A program made the position numbers and the translations under genes. The notes under the pieces were generated by a model. The model made no database searches, was not told where the DNA came from, and saw only the letters and a program-made list of their open reading frames with translations. DNA of 64,000 nucleotides from Alcanivorax profundi (GTDB lineage Bacteria > Pseudomonadota > Gammaproteobacteria > Pseudomonadales > Alcanivoracaceae). This document shows, in pieces, positions 44,254-53,769 of the stretch. Every line of letters begins with the position of its first letter. Position 1 is the first letter of the stretch. Location: contig NZ_QYYA01000001.1 in NCBI RefSeq assembly GCF_003597125.1, positions 372,001 through 436,000 of the forward strand, read 5' to 3'.

Positions 44254-44297
44254 TCAGAAGAAAAGGCTGACAACGTAATGTCAGTATCCACAAAGCG

Positions 44298-44351
44298 GCC
44301 GGGACCCTGAAGGATCCCGGTCGTTTTGTACTCGGCCTCTTGTCAGAGGCC
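44298..44351 (+). other. Two hairpins in the DUF1329/YCF48 gap
   Basis: Hairpin 1: about 44298-44320 (CCGGGA / TCCCGG), imperfect, followed by TCGTTTTG. Hairpin 2: GGCCTCT-TGTC-AGAGGCC (44334-44351), 7 bp, directly before the ribosome site (GGGAAGAG) of the next gene. These may reduce readthrough and tune the ratio of downstream proteins. Confidence 0.55.
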
Positions 44352-44370
44352 ATCGGGAAGAGATGGGACA

Positions 44371-45465
44371 ATGAAAAAAATACTTGTTATGGCAGCGGGT
44401 GCCTTGCTGTCTTCGCCTCTATTGGCGGCACCGTATATTGATAATGAGGCACCGTTGGTGGCGGCCAATGCGTACCTGGATCTCGCTGATGCCGGGGGCC
44501 GGGTTGTTGCCGTGGGTGATCGCGGCAAAATCCTTTTCTCCGATGATCAAGGCGGACACTGGAAGACAGCTGTCGCCCCTTCGGAAGTCCTGCTGACAGC
44601 AGTCTGCTTCGCTGATGCCCGTCATGGTTGGGCCGTTGGCCACGATGCCGTTGTGTTGGGCACGGATGATGGAGGGGAAACCTGGACACTTCAGTACAGT
44701 GATCCACTGGGTGGCGGAGAGTCCTCTGATGTTGAGGAAGAGCCGCTGGATGATCTGTCCATGGATGATATCTATGGTGATCCCTATGGTGACGACGATT
44801 ATGGGGATGATCTTTATAGCGACGATCCCTACGAAGAAGCCTCGTCTGCCCCGGTCGATACCTCGGGTGCTCCTTTGCTGGATGTGCATTGTGAAAGCAA
44901 AGATAAAGCGGTTGCGGTGGGTGGCTATGGCTATTACCTGGAGACCTCTGACGGCGGTGACACCTGGAGCAAGCAGGCCGCTCGCATGAAGAACAGCGAT
45001 GGCTGGCATCTATATGCCATGTCAGATGCGCCGAAGAGTGATGATCGTTACGTAGTGGGGGAGAAAGGGGTTATTTTTCGCTCCACAGACAAGGGTGCCA
45101 GTTGGACCCAGCTTGACAGCCCCTACGATGGAACGCTGTTTGGTGTGACAGCAATTTCAGACTACCAGGTTCTCGTTTACGGGTTGCAAGGCAATGTCTG
45201 GTTGTCTGCCAATCGAGGTGTTAGCTGGAAAAAAATCCCGACCAAGCTGACTCGTGGCGTTAATGACGGTGCGGTATTGGCTGATGGCAGCGTTGTGTTG
45301 GTGACCAATGCTGGAGGCATCCTTACCAGTCATGATGACGGCCAGTCATTCTCCCTGCGGTTCCTGCCGGACCGTGAATCCATCTCCGCAGTGCTGCCCC
45401 GTATCGGTGGCGGTGTCCTGATCGCCGGTCAAGGCGGTCTGCGTGTGATTGAAGACGTGAAATAA
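44371..45465 (+). CDS. YCF48/Hcf136-like beta-propeller protein
   Basis: 364 residues from the ATG at 44371. Signal peptide (1-19), then repeats of the BNR/YCF48 kind (GRVVAVGDRGKILFSDDQGGHWK, HGWAVGHDAVVLGTDDGGETW, RYVVGEKGVIFRSTDKGASWTQL, GNVWLSANRGVSWK, NAGGILTSHDDGQSF). An acidic insert of about 35 residues (about 115-155, DDLSMDDIYGDPYGDDDYGDD) splits the propeller. It is secreted; partner of the DUF1302/1329 and MMPL proteins by position. Confidence 0.82.
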   Translation: MKKILVMAAGALLSSPLLAAPYIDNEAPLVAANAYLDLADAGGRVVAVGDRGKILFSDDQGGHWKTAVAPSEVLLTAVCFADARHGWAVGHDAVVLGTDDGGETWTLQYSDPLGGGESSDVEEEPLDDLSMDDIYGDPYGDDDYGDDLYSDDPYEEASSAPVDTSGAPLLDVHCESKDKAVAVGGYGYYLETSDGGDTWSKQAARMKNSDGWHLYAMSDAPKSDDRYVVGEKGVIFRSTDKGASWTQLDSPYDGTLFGVTAISDYQVLVYGLQGNVWLSANRGVSWKKIPTKLTRGVNDGAVLADGSVVLVTNAGGILTSHDDGQSFSLRFLPDRESISAVLPRIGGGVLIAGQGGLRVIEDVK

Positions 45466-45477
45466 GGGAGCACAGCA

Positions 45478-47859
45478 ATGTCAGGTCGAATTTCTCAATC
45501 TATCGCCGGCGCCTTGTTCAAGGTCCGTCCGGTTATATTGCTGCTCTTTATTGCCGCTACTGTCCTTCTGGGTATTCAGGCAAGCAAGATTCAGCTCAAT
45601 ACGGATATCAGCAAAATGGTCCCGCTGGACCACCCTTATATCCAGAATTATTTTGAACACAAGAATGACCTCAGCCTGGGTAATGACGTGCGGTTGATTG
45701 TCGCCGAAACCAAAGGTGACGATCTTTTCAATGAAGATTACATGGCCGCGCTAAAGGAAATCACCGATGAGGTGTTTGCCCTTGAAGGTGTGGATCCCAG
45801 CAAGATCAGTTCCCTGTGGACCAGCAATGTTCGTTGGAACGAGGTGACGGAGCAGGGGTTCCAGGGTGGGGAGGTGATTCCTGCCGGTTATGATGGGTCT
45901 GCCGATTCTCTGGAGCAACTTCGCACTAACGTGCTGCGCTCGGGGCAGGTCGGACGCCTGGTAGCGGATAACTTCCAGTCCAGTGTTGTTCATGCTCATC
46001 TGCTGGATGCGCTTGGGGATGGCGGTGTGGATATTCCTGAACTGTCAGCCAGCCTGGAAGAGATTCGTAGCACCTATCAGGAAAAGTACCCGAACGTACG
46101 TATTCATATCGTCGGTTTGGCCAAGAAAGCAGGGGATGTGATGGCCGCTGCTCAGGAAGTGGCCATGTTTTTCTTCCTGACTCTCGGTTTGATCGCCGTT
46201 CTGTTGTTGATCGACACTCGCTGTCTGCGAAGTGCTTTGACCGTAACACTTTGTTCTTTTGTGGCGGTGATCTGGCAGCTGGGCATTGTCAGCAGTCTGG
46301 GCTTTACCATTGACCCGTACTCGATGCTGGTGCCTTTCCTGGTCTTCGCCATTGCGGTGTCCCACGGTGTGCAGATCGTCAATACCCTGGCCAACTATGC
46401 CGCCTCCGGCATGTCGTCACTGGATGCGTCGCGTTCCACCTTCCAGGCGCTGTGTGTGCCGGGCATGGTGGCGCTGGTGTCGGATGCGATCGGTTTCCTG
46501 ACCCTGTACATGATTGATATCGGGGTGATCCGTGAATTGGCCATGGCGGCCAGTATTGGCGTGGCGGTGATCATTATCACCAACCTGGTGATTGTGCCGA
46601 TGTTCCTGTCCTACCTGGGCGTAAGTAATGCTTCGGTACGCAAGATTCAGGCAGGGGAGAAGAAAGATCATCCGCTGGCAGCCCTGTTCTCGCGCTTCAC
46701 CCGTACACCGCTTGCAGCACTGTCCATTCTGGTTGCCGTTGTGGGTTATGCCGGTGGTATCTACCTGAGTCAGGATCTGAAAATCGGGGACCTGGACAAG
46801 GGCGCGCCTGAATTGTGGCCGGACCCCTGTGAGGAAATGGATTGCCCGCGCGGTTATGAGCCCAAGGATCGCTATCGTTATAACCATGACGTGAACTTCC
46901 TGGTGTCCAACTACTCGGTCAGTGCCGACGTGCTGGTGGTGATGGGCAAGACCCCGGTGGAGTCCTGTAACACTTATCAGGCGATGCAGGCGATTGATGA
47001 CATGGCCTGGACACTGCAGAACGTGGAAGGGGTGCAGGATGTCACCACGATCTCCTCAGCCACCAAGATGATTGCCACCAACATGAACGAAGGTTCCATG
47101 AAGTGGGCAACCATCTCCCGTGACCAGTACGCCCTGAACAATGTCATGAGCTTCATGCCAGACAGCCTGTACAACCTGGATTGCTCGTTGACTCCGGTGT
47201 ATGTGTTCCTGGATGACCACAAGGCGGAAACGCTGGATCGTGTGACCAAGGCGGTGGCTGATTTCGCCGAAACCCGTAACAACGCGGACGTGGTGGAGTT
47301 CAAGCTGGCTTCCGGTAATGCGGGTGTGGAAGCGGCCACCAACCAGACCATCGAAGCCAGCCAGTACCCGATGCTGGCGCTGGTCTATGCGGTCGTTTCG
47401 GTGCTGGTGCTGATTGCCTTCCGCTCCATTCGTGCGGTGATCTGTATTATCGTGCCGCTGGGGCTGACCTCCATTCTCTGTCAGGCACTGATGGCCCAGC
47501 TGGGTATTGGTGTAAAAGTGGCGACCTTGCCGGTCATCGCACTGGGTGTGGGGATCGGGGTGGACTACGGCATCTACATTTACAGCAAGCTTTCGGAATA
47601 CCTGAAACAGGGTATGGATCTGGAAGACGCCTATAAGGAAACCCTCAAAACCACGGGTAAAGCGGTTGCCTTCACCGGTATTACCCTGGCAGTGGGTGTG
47701 ATTTTCTGGGTGTTCAGCTCCATCAAGTTCCAGGCTGACATGGGGATCCTGCTGACCTTCATGTTCTTGTGGAACATGATCGGCGCCCTGTGGCTGCTGC
47801 CGGCGCTGGGCCGTTTCCTGCTCAAGCCGAATGCAGCGCGAGCCCGTCAACGCGGCTAA
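45478..47859 (+). CDS. MMPL/RND family permease
   Basis: 793 residues with a 12-TM RND layout: TM1 near 15-35, first periplasmic loop, TM2-6 (about 220-390, including VPFLVFAIAVSHGVQIVNTL), a second large loop with CEEMDCPRGYEP, and TM7-12 (about 620-780) with GVGIGVDYGIYIYSKL. Proton-driven export or transport of a hydrophobic solute is the family role. Last gene of the four-gene module, with a terminator behind; 12 bases from the previous stop. Confidence 0.88.
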   Translation: MSGRISQSIAGALFKVRPVILLLFIAATVLLGIQASKIQLNTDISKMVPLDHPYIQNYFEHKNDLSLGNDVRLIVAETKGDDLFNEDYMAALKEITDEVFALEGVDPSKISSLWTSNVRWNEVTEQGFQGGEVIPAGYDGSADSLEQLRTNVLRSGQVGRLVADNFQSSVVHAHLLDALGDGGVDIPELSASLEEIRSTYQEKYPNVRIHIVGLAKKAGDVMAAAQEVAMFFFLTLGLIAVLLLIDTRCLRSALTVTLCSFVAVIWQLGIVSSLGFTIDPYSMLVPFLVFAIAVSHGVQIVNTLANYAASGMSSLDASRSTFQALCVPGMVALVSDAIGFLTLYMIDIGVIRELAMAASIGVAVIIITNLVIVPMFLSYLGVSNASVRKIQAGEKKDHPLAALFSRFTRTPLAALSILVAVVGYAGGIYLSQDLKIGDLDKGAPELWPDPCEEMDCPRGYEPKDRYRYNHDVNFLVSNYSVSADVLVVMGKTPVESCNTYQAMQAIDDMAWTLQNVEGVQDVTTISSATKMIATNMNEGSMKWATISRDQYALNNVMSFMPDSLYNLDCSLTPVYVFLDDHKAETLDRVTKAVADFAETRNNADVVEFKLASGNAGVEAATNQTIEASQYPMLALVYAVVSVLVLIAFRSIRAVICIIVPLGLTSILCQALMAQLGIGVKVATLPVIALGVGIGVDYGIYIYSKLSEYLKQGMDLEDAYKETLKTTGKAVAFTGITLAVGVIFWVFSSIKFQADMGILLTFMFLWNMIGALWLLPALGRFLLKPNAARARQRG

Positions 47860-47888
47860 CTGACGCGCTGGTTTCGTTAGTTGTTATT

Positions 47889-47914
47889 GGCCCGGCTATG
47901 CCGGGCCTTTTTTG
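47889..47914 (+). terminator. Terminator after the MMPL gene
   Basis: 8-bp stem GGCCCGGC / GCCGGGCC with loop TAT, then seven T. Confidence 0.93.
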
Positions 47915-48037
47915 TGGTCGACGCGTATTTGAGGGAATGGCTCACAACAGAGACCATCCCGTAAGAGCGTCGGTGACTGGCTGCGCTGACCCTCCGGGTC
48001 CCGCTTTCCATGCGCTGATCAGCCGACGAGGAAAAGA

Positions 48038-48157
48038 ATGATTTGCCACATAGGGTCCAGAGGATACTCAGAAAGCTCCGTGCCTCCTGTGGAGGACACG
48101 CCGTGGATCGGGGCTTCAGCGGATGACAAGGCTCCTGTCCGACACAAAGCATCGTAG
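48038..48157 (+). CDS. Candidate 39-codon ORF
   Basis: ATG with AGGAAAAG directly upstream, 39 codons to TAG, in the gap 47915-48211. The product begins MICHIGSRGYSESS. Weak evidence: a clean ribosome site only. Could be a short leader of the pyrD region. Confidence 0.25.
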   Translation: MICHIGSRGYSESSVPPVEDTPWIGASADDKAPVRHKAS

Positions 48158-48174
48158 TCACCACAGCCGTTGGC

Positions 48175-48180
48175 TATAAT
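48175..48180 (+). promoter_or_regulatory. Candidate -10 element of pyrD
   Basis: TATAAT 32 bases before the pyrD ATG; a good -35 is not visible. Confidence 0.4.
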
Positions 48181-48211
48181 GCCGGCGGTTTTCACTGATT
48201 CGGGCCCATCG

Positions 48212-49213
48212 ATGTTGTATTCCCTCGCCAGACCGTTGCTGTTTTCCCTGTCCGCCGAACATTCCCATGAGCTCACCCTGGCCATGTTGCGCAAACGTGC
48301 GGGCAAGTTGTGGCCGGGTGCTGTACCCCATCGTCCCCGTCAGGTCATGGGCATTGAGTTCCCCAACCCGGTTGGGCTCGCAGCGGGTCTGGACAAGAAC
48401 GGTGACTGTATCGACGGCTTGGCCGATCTGGGCTTTGGCTTCATTGAGGTCGGCACCATCACCCCGAGACCTCAGCCAGGGAACCCGAAGCCACGCCTGT
48501 TTCGGGTGCCTGAAGCGGGCGGCATCATCAACCGGATGGGTTTCAATAATCTGGGCGTGGATTATTTGGTCGGTGCCGTTAAAAACAGCCGTTATAAAGG
48601 GGTGCTGGGGATCAACATCGGTAAGAATAAAGACACCCCGGTAGAAGATGCTGTGCAGGATTACCTTGCCTGTCAGCAAAAGGTGCATGCCTATGCAACT
48701 TACCTGGTGGTCAATGTATCTTCCCCCAATACTCCCGGGCTTCGCGAGCTTCAGCATGGTGAAGCGCTGGATAAACTGCTGGGCACGCTCCGTGAGGCGC
48801 AAACCCGGCTGGACCAGCAGCACCGTCGCCGGGTTCCTCTGGTGATCAAAATTGCGCCAGATAATACGGAAGAAGAGCTGCATGCCATGGCTGAGGCCTT
48901 TGTTGCGCATGGTATTGACGGTGTATGTGTGGGCAATACCACCCTGTCCCGTGAGGGCGTTCAAGGTCTGGCTAATGCCGAAGAGCAGGGTGGCTTGAGC
49001 GGTGCACCGCTGACCCCGATTGCCAATCAGGCACTGGCAACCATGAGCGCGGCGCTTAGAGGCAGAATTCCCATTATTGGTGTCGGCGGTATCAACAGTG
49101 CGGCAGATGCGCAGGAGAAACAGCGGCTGGGAGCTGAGTTGGTGCAGATTTACAGCGGATTGATTTACCAGGGGCCGGGATTGATTGGAGAGATTGCCAA
49201 GGGTTGGAAATAG
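48212..49213 (+). CDS. pyrD: Dihydroorotate dehydrogenase (quinone), class 2
   Basis: Oxidises dihydroorotate to orotate with quinone; inner-membrane associated. 333 residues from [11 protein letters not shown]; the N-terminal amphipathic helix is typical of class 2. Motifs: [41 protein letters not shown] and [16 protein letters not shown]. Own promoter. Confidence 0.95.
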   Translation: MLYSLARPLLFSLSAEHSHELTLAMLRKRAGKLWPGAVPHRPRQVMGIEFPNPVGLAAGLDKNGDCIDGLADLGFGFIEVGTITPRPQPGNPKPRLFRVPEAGGIINRMGFNNLGVDYLVGAVKNSRYKGVLGINIGKNKDTPVEDAVQDYLACQQKVHAYATYLVVNVSSPNTPGLRELQHGEALDKLLGTLREAQTRLDQQHRRRVPLVIKIAPDNTEEELHAMAEAFVAHGIDGVCVGNTTLSREGVQGLANAEEQGGLSGAPLTPIANQALATMSAALRGRIPIIGVGGINSAADAQEKQRLGAELVQIYSGLIYQGPGLIGEIAKGWK

Positions 49214-49242
49214 CCCTCCTCACTTTCTGATACGTATGAAAA

Positions 49243-49261
49243 AGGGCCCTGGTGGGGCCCT
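49243..49261 (-). terminator. Terminator of rmf
   Basis: 7-bp stem AGGGCCC / GGGCCCT with loop TGGTG; AAAAA on the plus strand just before it gives a T-run on the minus strand, 46 bases past the rmf stop. Confidence 0.75.
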
Positions 49262-49306
49262 GTGGGTCGGCGCGCGAACGCGTCGGCGCGATGAGGAACT
49301 GAGGAG

Positions 49307-49513
49307 TTATCCGATGTTTTTCAGATTCTGGATGCTGGCTACACCCAGCAGACCCTGTGCGAAATGGGCGCGACCTTCGCGCCAGCCCCCCATCCAGTTA
49401 GTTCGTGCGTTTAACGCACCGAAGGGGCAATCTTCACGGGATTTTCCATCGAGGCCGGCGTTGTATCCCCGGCTATAGGCGCGGTCGTCTCTGTTTCGTT
49501 TTTGTCGCTTCAT
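49307..49513 (-). CDS. rmf: Ribosome modulation factor
   Basis: 68 residues; MKRQKRNRDDRAYSRGYNAGLDGKSREDCPFG and NWMGGWREGR match RMF of E. coli (55 residues), which dimerises 70S to 100S ribosomes in stationary phase. Starts at 49513 with an AAAGGGAAAG leader. Divergent from rlmKL, with 270 bases between that hold no other gene. Confidence 0.93.
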   Translation of the reverse strand: MKRQKRNRDDRAYSRGYNAGLDGKSREDCPFGALNARTNWMGGWREGRAHFAQGLLGVASIQNLKNIG

Positions 49514-49783
49514 AGACGCTTTCCCTTTCACAGACAGCGGTACAAAAGAATGACCCCCGGGCAAAAGCGATGCCCGTGTAATGAATGGCTTCATCTTCAG
49601 GGTCGACACATTCAGTATGGGAAAGGCACCAGGGTGTGTCGAATACCAAGTAGCAATATGCTGGCCGTCCTTTAAGCATATGACGTATAAAGGACAGCAC
49701 GATGACAGTTTATGTAACTGGTTGAAATTGAATGGATAAAAATTCTTCCTGTGCATAAAACAGTCACTTATGAGGAATAGATA

Positions 49784-51898
49784 ATGGAATTTGTCGCTAC
49801 CAGCATGCCCGGGTTGGCCCCGTTGCTGGCCGAAGAACTGAGCCACCTGGGAATGCCGGTAACAGAGACGGGCAAGGCGCATGTGGTGTTCAGTGGAGGC
49901 AGTGCCGATGCCTTGACGGTGTGCCTGTGGTCGCGGCTGGCTGAGCGGGTGTTATTGCCCCTGGCAACCCTGCAACTGACTCCGGATATTGCCCCGGAAA
50001 AGTTGGCCGCCAGCCAGGACTGGCGTGCGCTGGTGGGCAATGATGCGCCGTTGCACGTGCATGTGGAGCATGGTCTCGGTGTGCGTGGCGATAACCGTAT
50101 CAGCGCCAAGCGGTTTATTCAGGCGCTGGGTGATGCCTTCCCCATTTCCCGTGACCCCCGTGGCAGCTGTTGCGTAAGGGCCCGGTTGGACCAGAACGAA
50201 GCGCACCTTTGGCTTGATCTGGCGGGAGAGCCGTTGCACCGGCGGGGTTATCGCCTGGCCGGTGGTCGGGCGCCGCTGCGCGAGACGCTGGCGGCGGCCA
50301 TGCTATGGGCCGCAGGGTGGGCCAGCAAAGACCGGCCAGCCGCACTGCTGGACCCTTTTTGCGGCTCAGGCACCTTGTTGATCGAGGCGGCCTTGATGGC
50401 AGCTGGGCGGGCCGCAGGTGCCAACCGCCGCCATTATGGTTTTCAACATTGGCGGGGTTGTCGCCGGCAGTTGTGGGAAGCCGCCATGGCCGAGGCATCG
50501 AACTCTGCTGAGCGGCCTGTGCCTACGCTGTCGCTGAAAGGGTTTGATGCCGATTTGAAGGCGATACAACTTGCCCAGCAAAACGCGGAGCGGGCAGGGG
50601 TTCGAGCGGTCATTCACTTTGAGCGCCGTGAGCTGGGCGCCCTGCGCCAGCGTGATTTTGCCGAACAGGGGATCTTGCTCACCAACCCGCCCTGGGGCGA
50701 GCGCCTGGACGAGCAGGAACAGGCAGGATGGCTGCATCTGGGTCTGGGGCGCATCGTGTCTGTGCTGGCACCGCAATGGACCGCCATTTTACTGGGGGCA
50801 GATGCGCAGGTGATGGACCGGACCGGGATGACGCTGGATACCCAGTGGCGCCTGAAGAATGGCCCCTTCAACAACTTTATCCGCCGTTATCTGCCGCGTT
50901 CACTGGCTGCGCCGGTGGTGGTCAGGGTGGCCGATGAATCGGCCTTTGAGGTCCCCGAAGACGCCAAGCCGCTCCTTAATCGTTTGCGCAAGAATGGCAA
51001 GCATCTGCGGCGCTGGCTGGAGCGCGAAGATATCCAGTGCTATCGCCTTTATGACCGAGACCTCCCCGAGTTCAATGTGGCCGTGGATATCTACGGTGAC
51101 CAGGTACTGGTGCAGGAGTTCAAGGCCCCGAAAACGGTGGACCCGGAAAAAGCAAAAGCACGTCGTGATCTGGCAGTGACGGCGGTGAGGGCTGCGCTGG
51201 GCGTGCACCGCGAGCAGGTCCACCTGCGCACGCGAGAACGGCAAAAGGGCAAACAGCAATACCAGAAACTGGATGGGCAAGGTCACTACCGGCCAGTGCG
51301 GGAAGGACAGGCCCAATTGTTGATCAATCTGCAGGATTACCTGGATACCGGTCTGTTTCTGGATCATCGGCCGGTACGTTTGCGGATTGCCGAAGAGGCA
51401 GGCGGCAAGCGTTTTCTCAACCTGTTCGCCTACACCGGTTCTGCCACCGTGCATGCTGCAGTGGGCGGGGCCAAGCGTACCGTGACGGTAGACGCATCCA
51501 AAAAGTATCTTGAATGGACGGCGAGTAACCTTGCGTTGAATGGCTTTTCAACGGACCAGCATGCCCTGGAACGTTCCGATACCATGCGCTGGCTGGATGA
51601 GTGCCGCGAGCAGTTCGATATCGTGTTTTGCGATCCGCCGACCTTCTCCAATAACAAGTCCCGCAGTGACTTCGTGGTGGAAGAACACCATGGCGATTTG
51701 ATCCGCAAAATAATGAAGCGGTTGGAGCGGGGTGGGGTGCTGTATTTTTCGTGCAACTACCGCCGCTTCCAGCTCGATGAATCCATTCGCAAGTGGTATG
51801 ACGTGGAAGATCTGACTCGCTGGAGTATTCCCGAGGACTTTCGCCGCAACGAAAAGATCCATGTGCTGTATGCCATCCGGCATGTGGAGGCGCCATGA
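49784..51898 (+). CDS. rlmL: 23S rRNA (G2445-N2)/(G2069-N7) methyltransferase RlmKL
   Basis: 704 residues, as in E. coli RlmKL. N-terminal THUMP and RlmL domain with TNPPWGERL, C-terminal RlmK domain with FLNLFAYTGSATVHAAVGGAKRTVTVDASKKYLEWTASNL and FCDPPTFSNNKS. Its stop overlaps the next gene's ATG by four bases. Confidence 0.96.
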   Translation: MEFVATSMPGLAPLLAEELSHLGMPVTETGKAHVVFSGGSADALTVCLWSRLAERVLLPLATLQLTPDIAPEKLAASQDWRALVGNDAPLHVHVEHGLGVRGDNRISAKRFIQALGDAFPISRDPRGSCCVRARLDQNEAHLWLDLAGEPLHRRGYRLAGGRAPLRETLAAAMLWAAGWASKDRPAALLDPFCGSGTLLIEAALMAAGRAAGANRRHYGFQHWRGCRRQLWEAAMAEASNSAERPVPTLSLKGFDADLKAIQLAQQNAERAGVRAVIHFERRELGALRQRDFAEQGILLTNPPWGERLDEQEQAGWLHLGLGRIVSVLAPQWTAILLGADAQVMDRTGMTLDTQWRLKNGPFNNFIRRYLPRSLAAPVVVRVADESAFEVPEDAKPLLNRLRKNGKHLRRWLEREDIQCYRLYDRDLPEFNVAVDIYGDQVLVQEFKAPKTVDPEKAKARRDLAVTAVRAALGVHREQVHLRTRERQKGKQQYQKLDGQGHYRPVREGQAQLLINLQDYLDTGLFLDHRPVRLRIAEEAGGKRFLNLFAYTGSATVHAAVGGAKRTVTVDASKKYLEWTASNLALNGFSTDQHALERSDTMRWLDECREQFDIVFCDPPTFSNNKSRSDFVVEEHHGDLIRKIMKRLERGGVLYFSCNYRRFQLDESIRKWYDVEDLTRWSIPEDFRRNEKIHVLYAIRHVEAP

Positions 51899-52134
51899 TG
51901 GGCCGTCGCGAATCCATCGTTATGTATACGACGATCGGTTGTCACCTGTGCGAGGAGGCGGTTCAAATGTTGGCCATAGTGAAGCCCGGGATTGAGATCG
52001 AGGCGGTTGATGTGGCTCTTTCTGATGAACTGATCGCTAAATACGGGGAGCGGATCCCCGTTCTTGCGCTTGGCGACAGTGAGCTGTCATGGCCCTTTGG
52101 TCTGCTGGATCTTCAGCGTTTTCTGAAGGGGTAA
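51895..52134 (+). CDS. Glutaredoxin-family protein (DUF836-like)
   Basis: 79 residues with TTIGCHLCEEAVQML (redox CxxC at residues 16 and 19) and IPVLALGDSELSWPFGLLDLQRFL. Thioredoxin fold, no cis-Pro-Arg of the classical grx but IPV fits. Coupled to rlmL by ATGA; a reductase for an unknown partner. Confidence 0.85.
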   Translation: MMGRRESIVMYTTIGCHLCEEAVQMLAIVKPGIEIEAVDVALSDELIAKYGERIPVLALGDSELSWPFGLLDLQRFLKG

Positions 52135-52172
52135 TAACGTTAAATTCACAGCATGTCGTCGATGCTGGAGAC

Positions 52173-52484
52173 ATGAATACTCTAACTGCAAAACAGCTGA
52201 CGAATAAACAGGTTGAGGAAATTCAAATCACCTCTGCGTGTCTTTCTGTGTGCACCGTGCGTGTCTTTTTAAATGGGCAATGGTTCTGGATTGTTGGGCA
52301 GGACGGAAAAATCCAACGGTTTAACGGGCCCGAGCATGCCAATAACCAGCTATCAGGAATATCGACAAACAAGGCAACCCTGATTCACCACTCTGCTCAT
52401 GCAGAGATGGTGGGGCAGCCAGAGGGCGAAACCATCCCGCCACTGCAAGTGGGCTTTCATTGGCGTAGCGATCACAGCAGGTAA
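52173..52484 (+). CDS. Hypothetical protein
   Basis: 103 residues from MNTLTAKQLTNKQ; the frame could extend to 52089 through the end of the glutaredoxin gene, but there it overlaps by 46 bases. Contains VRVFLNGQWFWIVGQDGKIQRF, which looks like a short beta-rich domain. Not recognised. Convergent with tatD. Confidence 0.55.
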   Translation: MNTLTAKQLTNKQVEEIQITSACLSVCTVRVFLNGQWFWIVGQDGKIQRFNGPEHANNQLSGISTNKATLIHHSAHAEMVGQPEGETIPPLQVGFHWRSDHSR

Positions 52485-52499
52485 AGTACTGGCAGCCCT

Positions 52500-53351
52500 C
52501 TAATCGGGGGCTATCATCTGCTCTGGTGATGCCGTTGCAAAGAGTTCGCAGGCGTTAGCTGTCGTGTTTGCAGCCACCACGTCAATTGTCTGGTCGCGGA
52601 GTAATGCTACGCACTGTCCGATCCAGGGTAGAAGGGCGGGCTCGTTGCGCCTTTTCAGGGGCGGTGCAGTGGGCAGGTTTCTCGGGATCAAATAGGGAGC
52701 GTCGGTCTCCAGCAGCAGGCGATTGTCAGGAATATTGGGCACCAAAGCGGCCAGCTCCCTGCCTCGCCGTTCATCGCACACCCAGCCGGTAATACCGATG
52801 TGGCAATCCAGATCCAGATAGTCGAACAGCGCCCGTTTTGAGCCCGTGAAGCAATGCACAACGGCTCCTTTGAGTTGGTGTCGCCAAGCCTTGAGAATGG
52901 GAAGGAAACGTTCATAGGCATCACGTTCGTGAAGGAAAACCGGCAGACCCGCTTCAACCGCCAAGGCTAGTTGGGCTTCGAACGCTTTTTCCTGGGCTGG
53001 TCGGGGGGAGAAGTCCCGGTTAAAGTCCAGCCCCATTTCTCCAGCCGCACGGACCTCTGGTGACTGAAGCAACTCACGCAGCTCTTTTTCTGTTTCTGGC
53101 GAATAAAAGCGTGCACCGTGGGGGTGAAGGCCTGCCGTTGCGTACAAGTCGTCATGCTGTGATGCCAGTGCGACTGCCTGCCGCGATTCCTCAAGGCTGG
53201 TGCCCGTGATTAGTTGCCAGCTGACGTCGGCGGCGCGGGCGCGCTTGAGGACATTATCACGGTCATCGCGGAACTGCTTGTCCGTCAGATTAACGCCGAT
53301 ATCAGCCCAGTGGATGCGCGTTTTGTGAGGAGTGTTGTGCGGTAGTGTCAT
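52500..53351 (-). CDS. tatD: TatD family metal-dependent DNase
   Basis: 283 residues, TIM-barrel nuclease/hydrolase. Motifs: [41 protein letters not shown] and [13 protein letters not shown], which carry the metal ligands. Like E. coli TatD itself it has DIGVNLT at the N-terminus. It overlaps the DUF1499 gene by 50 bases, so the two are co-translated. Confidence 0.92.
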   Translation of the reverse strand: MTLPHNTPHKTRIHWADIGVNLTDKQFRDDRDNVLKRARAADVSWQLITGTSLEESRQAVALASQHDDLYATAGLHPHGARFYSPETEKELRELLQSPEVRAAGEMGLDFNRDFSPRPAQEKAFEAQLALAVEAGLPVFLHERDAYERFLPILKAWRHQLKGAVVHCFTGSKRALFDYLDLDCHIGITGWVCDERRGRELAALVPNIPDNRLLLETDAPYLIPRNLPTAPPLKRRNEPALLPWIGQCVALLRDQTIDVVAANTTANACELFATASPEQMIAPD

Positions 53352-53769
53352 CGGATTTCAACTCTGCCAATTTACTGCGCAGCGATTCTACCCGACGGCG
53401 GTTGGCACCTAAATCCCAATAACCCACTCGGGACGCAGAGCGAACCTCAACGACGCCATTGTCGCGTACATAGAAGGTCACATCATCTGTAAAGCGAAGT
53501 ACCAGGCTCTTGAAGCGGGCCTGGATTCGAGATTGACCGACTACGTCATATTCTACCCGCGGTTCGGCATCCAGCAAGGTCTGCAGGCGTTGCAGGCTGG
53601 TGTCGCGATTATCCGAAACCTTAAGAGGGGCAACCCAGTGGTCCTTGCTGCCGCTCAGACTGGACACACAGTTGGGGGAATTCGGGCAGGGCGCGAGTAA
53701 GTTATTATCGTCTGACATCACACTGCTACTCAGTACCAGAACAAGGAGACTAATAAGAATTCGGATCAC
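53302..53769 (-). CDS. DUF1499 secreted protein
   Basis: 155 residues with a signal peptide (1-19) and the DUF1499 core [12 protein letters not shown] (26-38), later [26 protein letters not shown]. Family function unknown. Overlaps lexA by 20 bases and tatD by 50, within one operon with lexA first. Confidence 0.85.
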   Translation of the reverse strand: MIRILISLLVLVLSSSVMSDDNNLLAPCPNSPNCVSSLSGSKDHWVAPLKVSDNRDTSLQRLQTLLDAEPRVEYDVVGQSRIQARFKSLVLRFTDDVTFYVRDNGVVEVRSASRVGYWDLGANRRRVESLRSKLAELKSDDTTAQHSSQNAHPLG

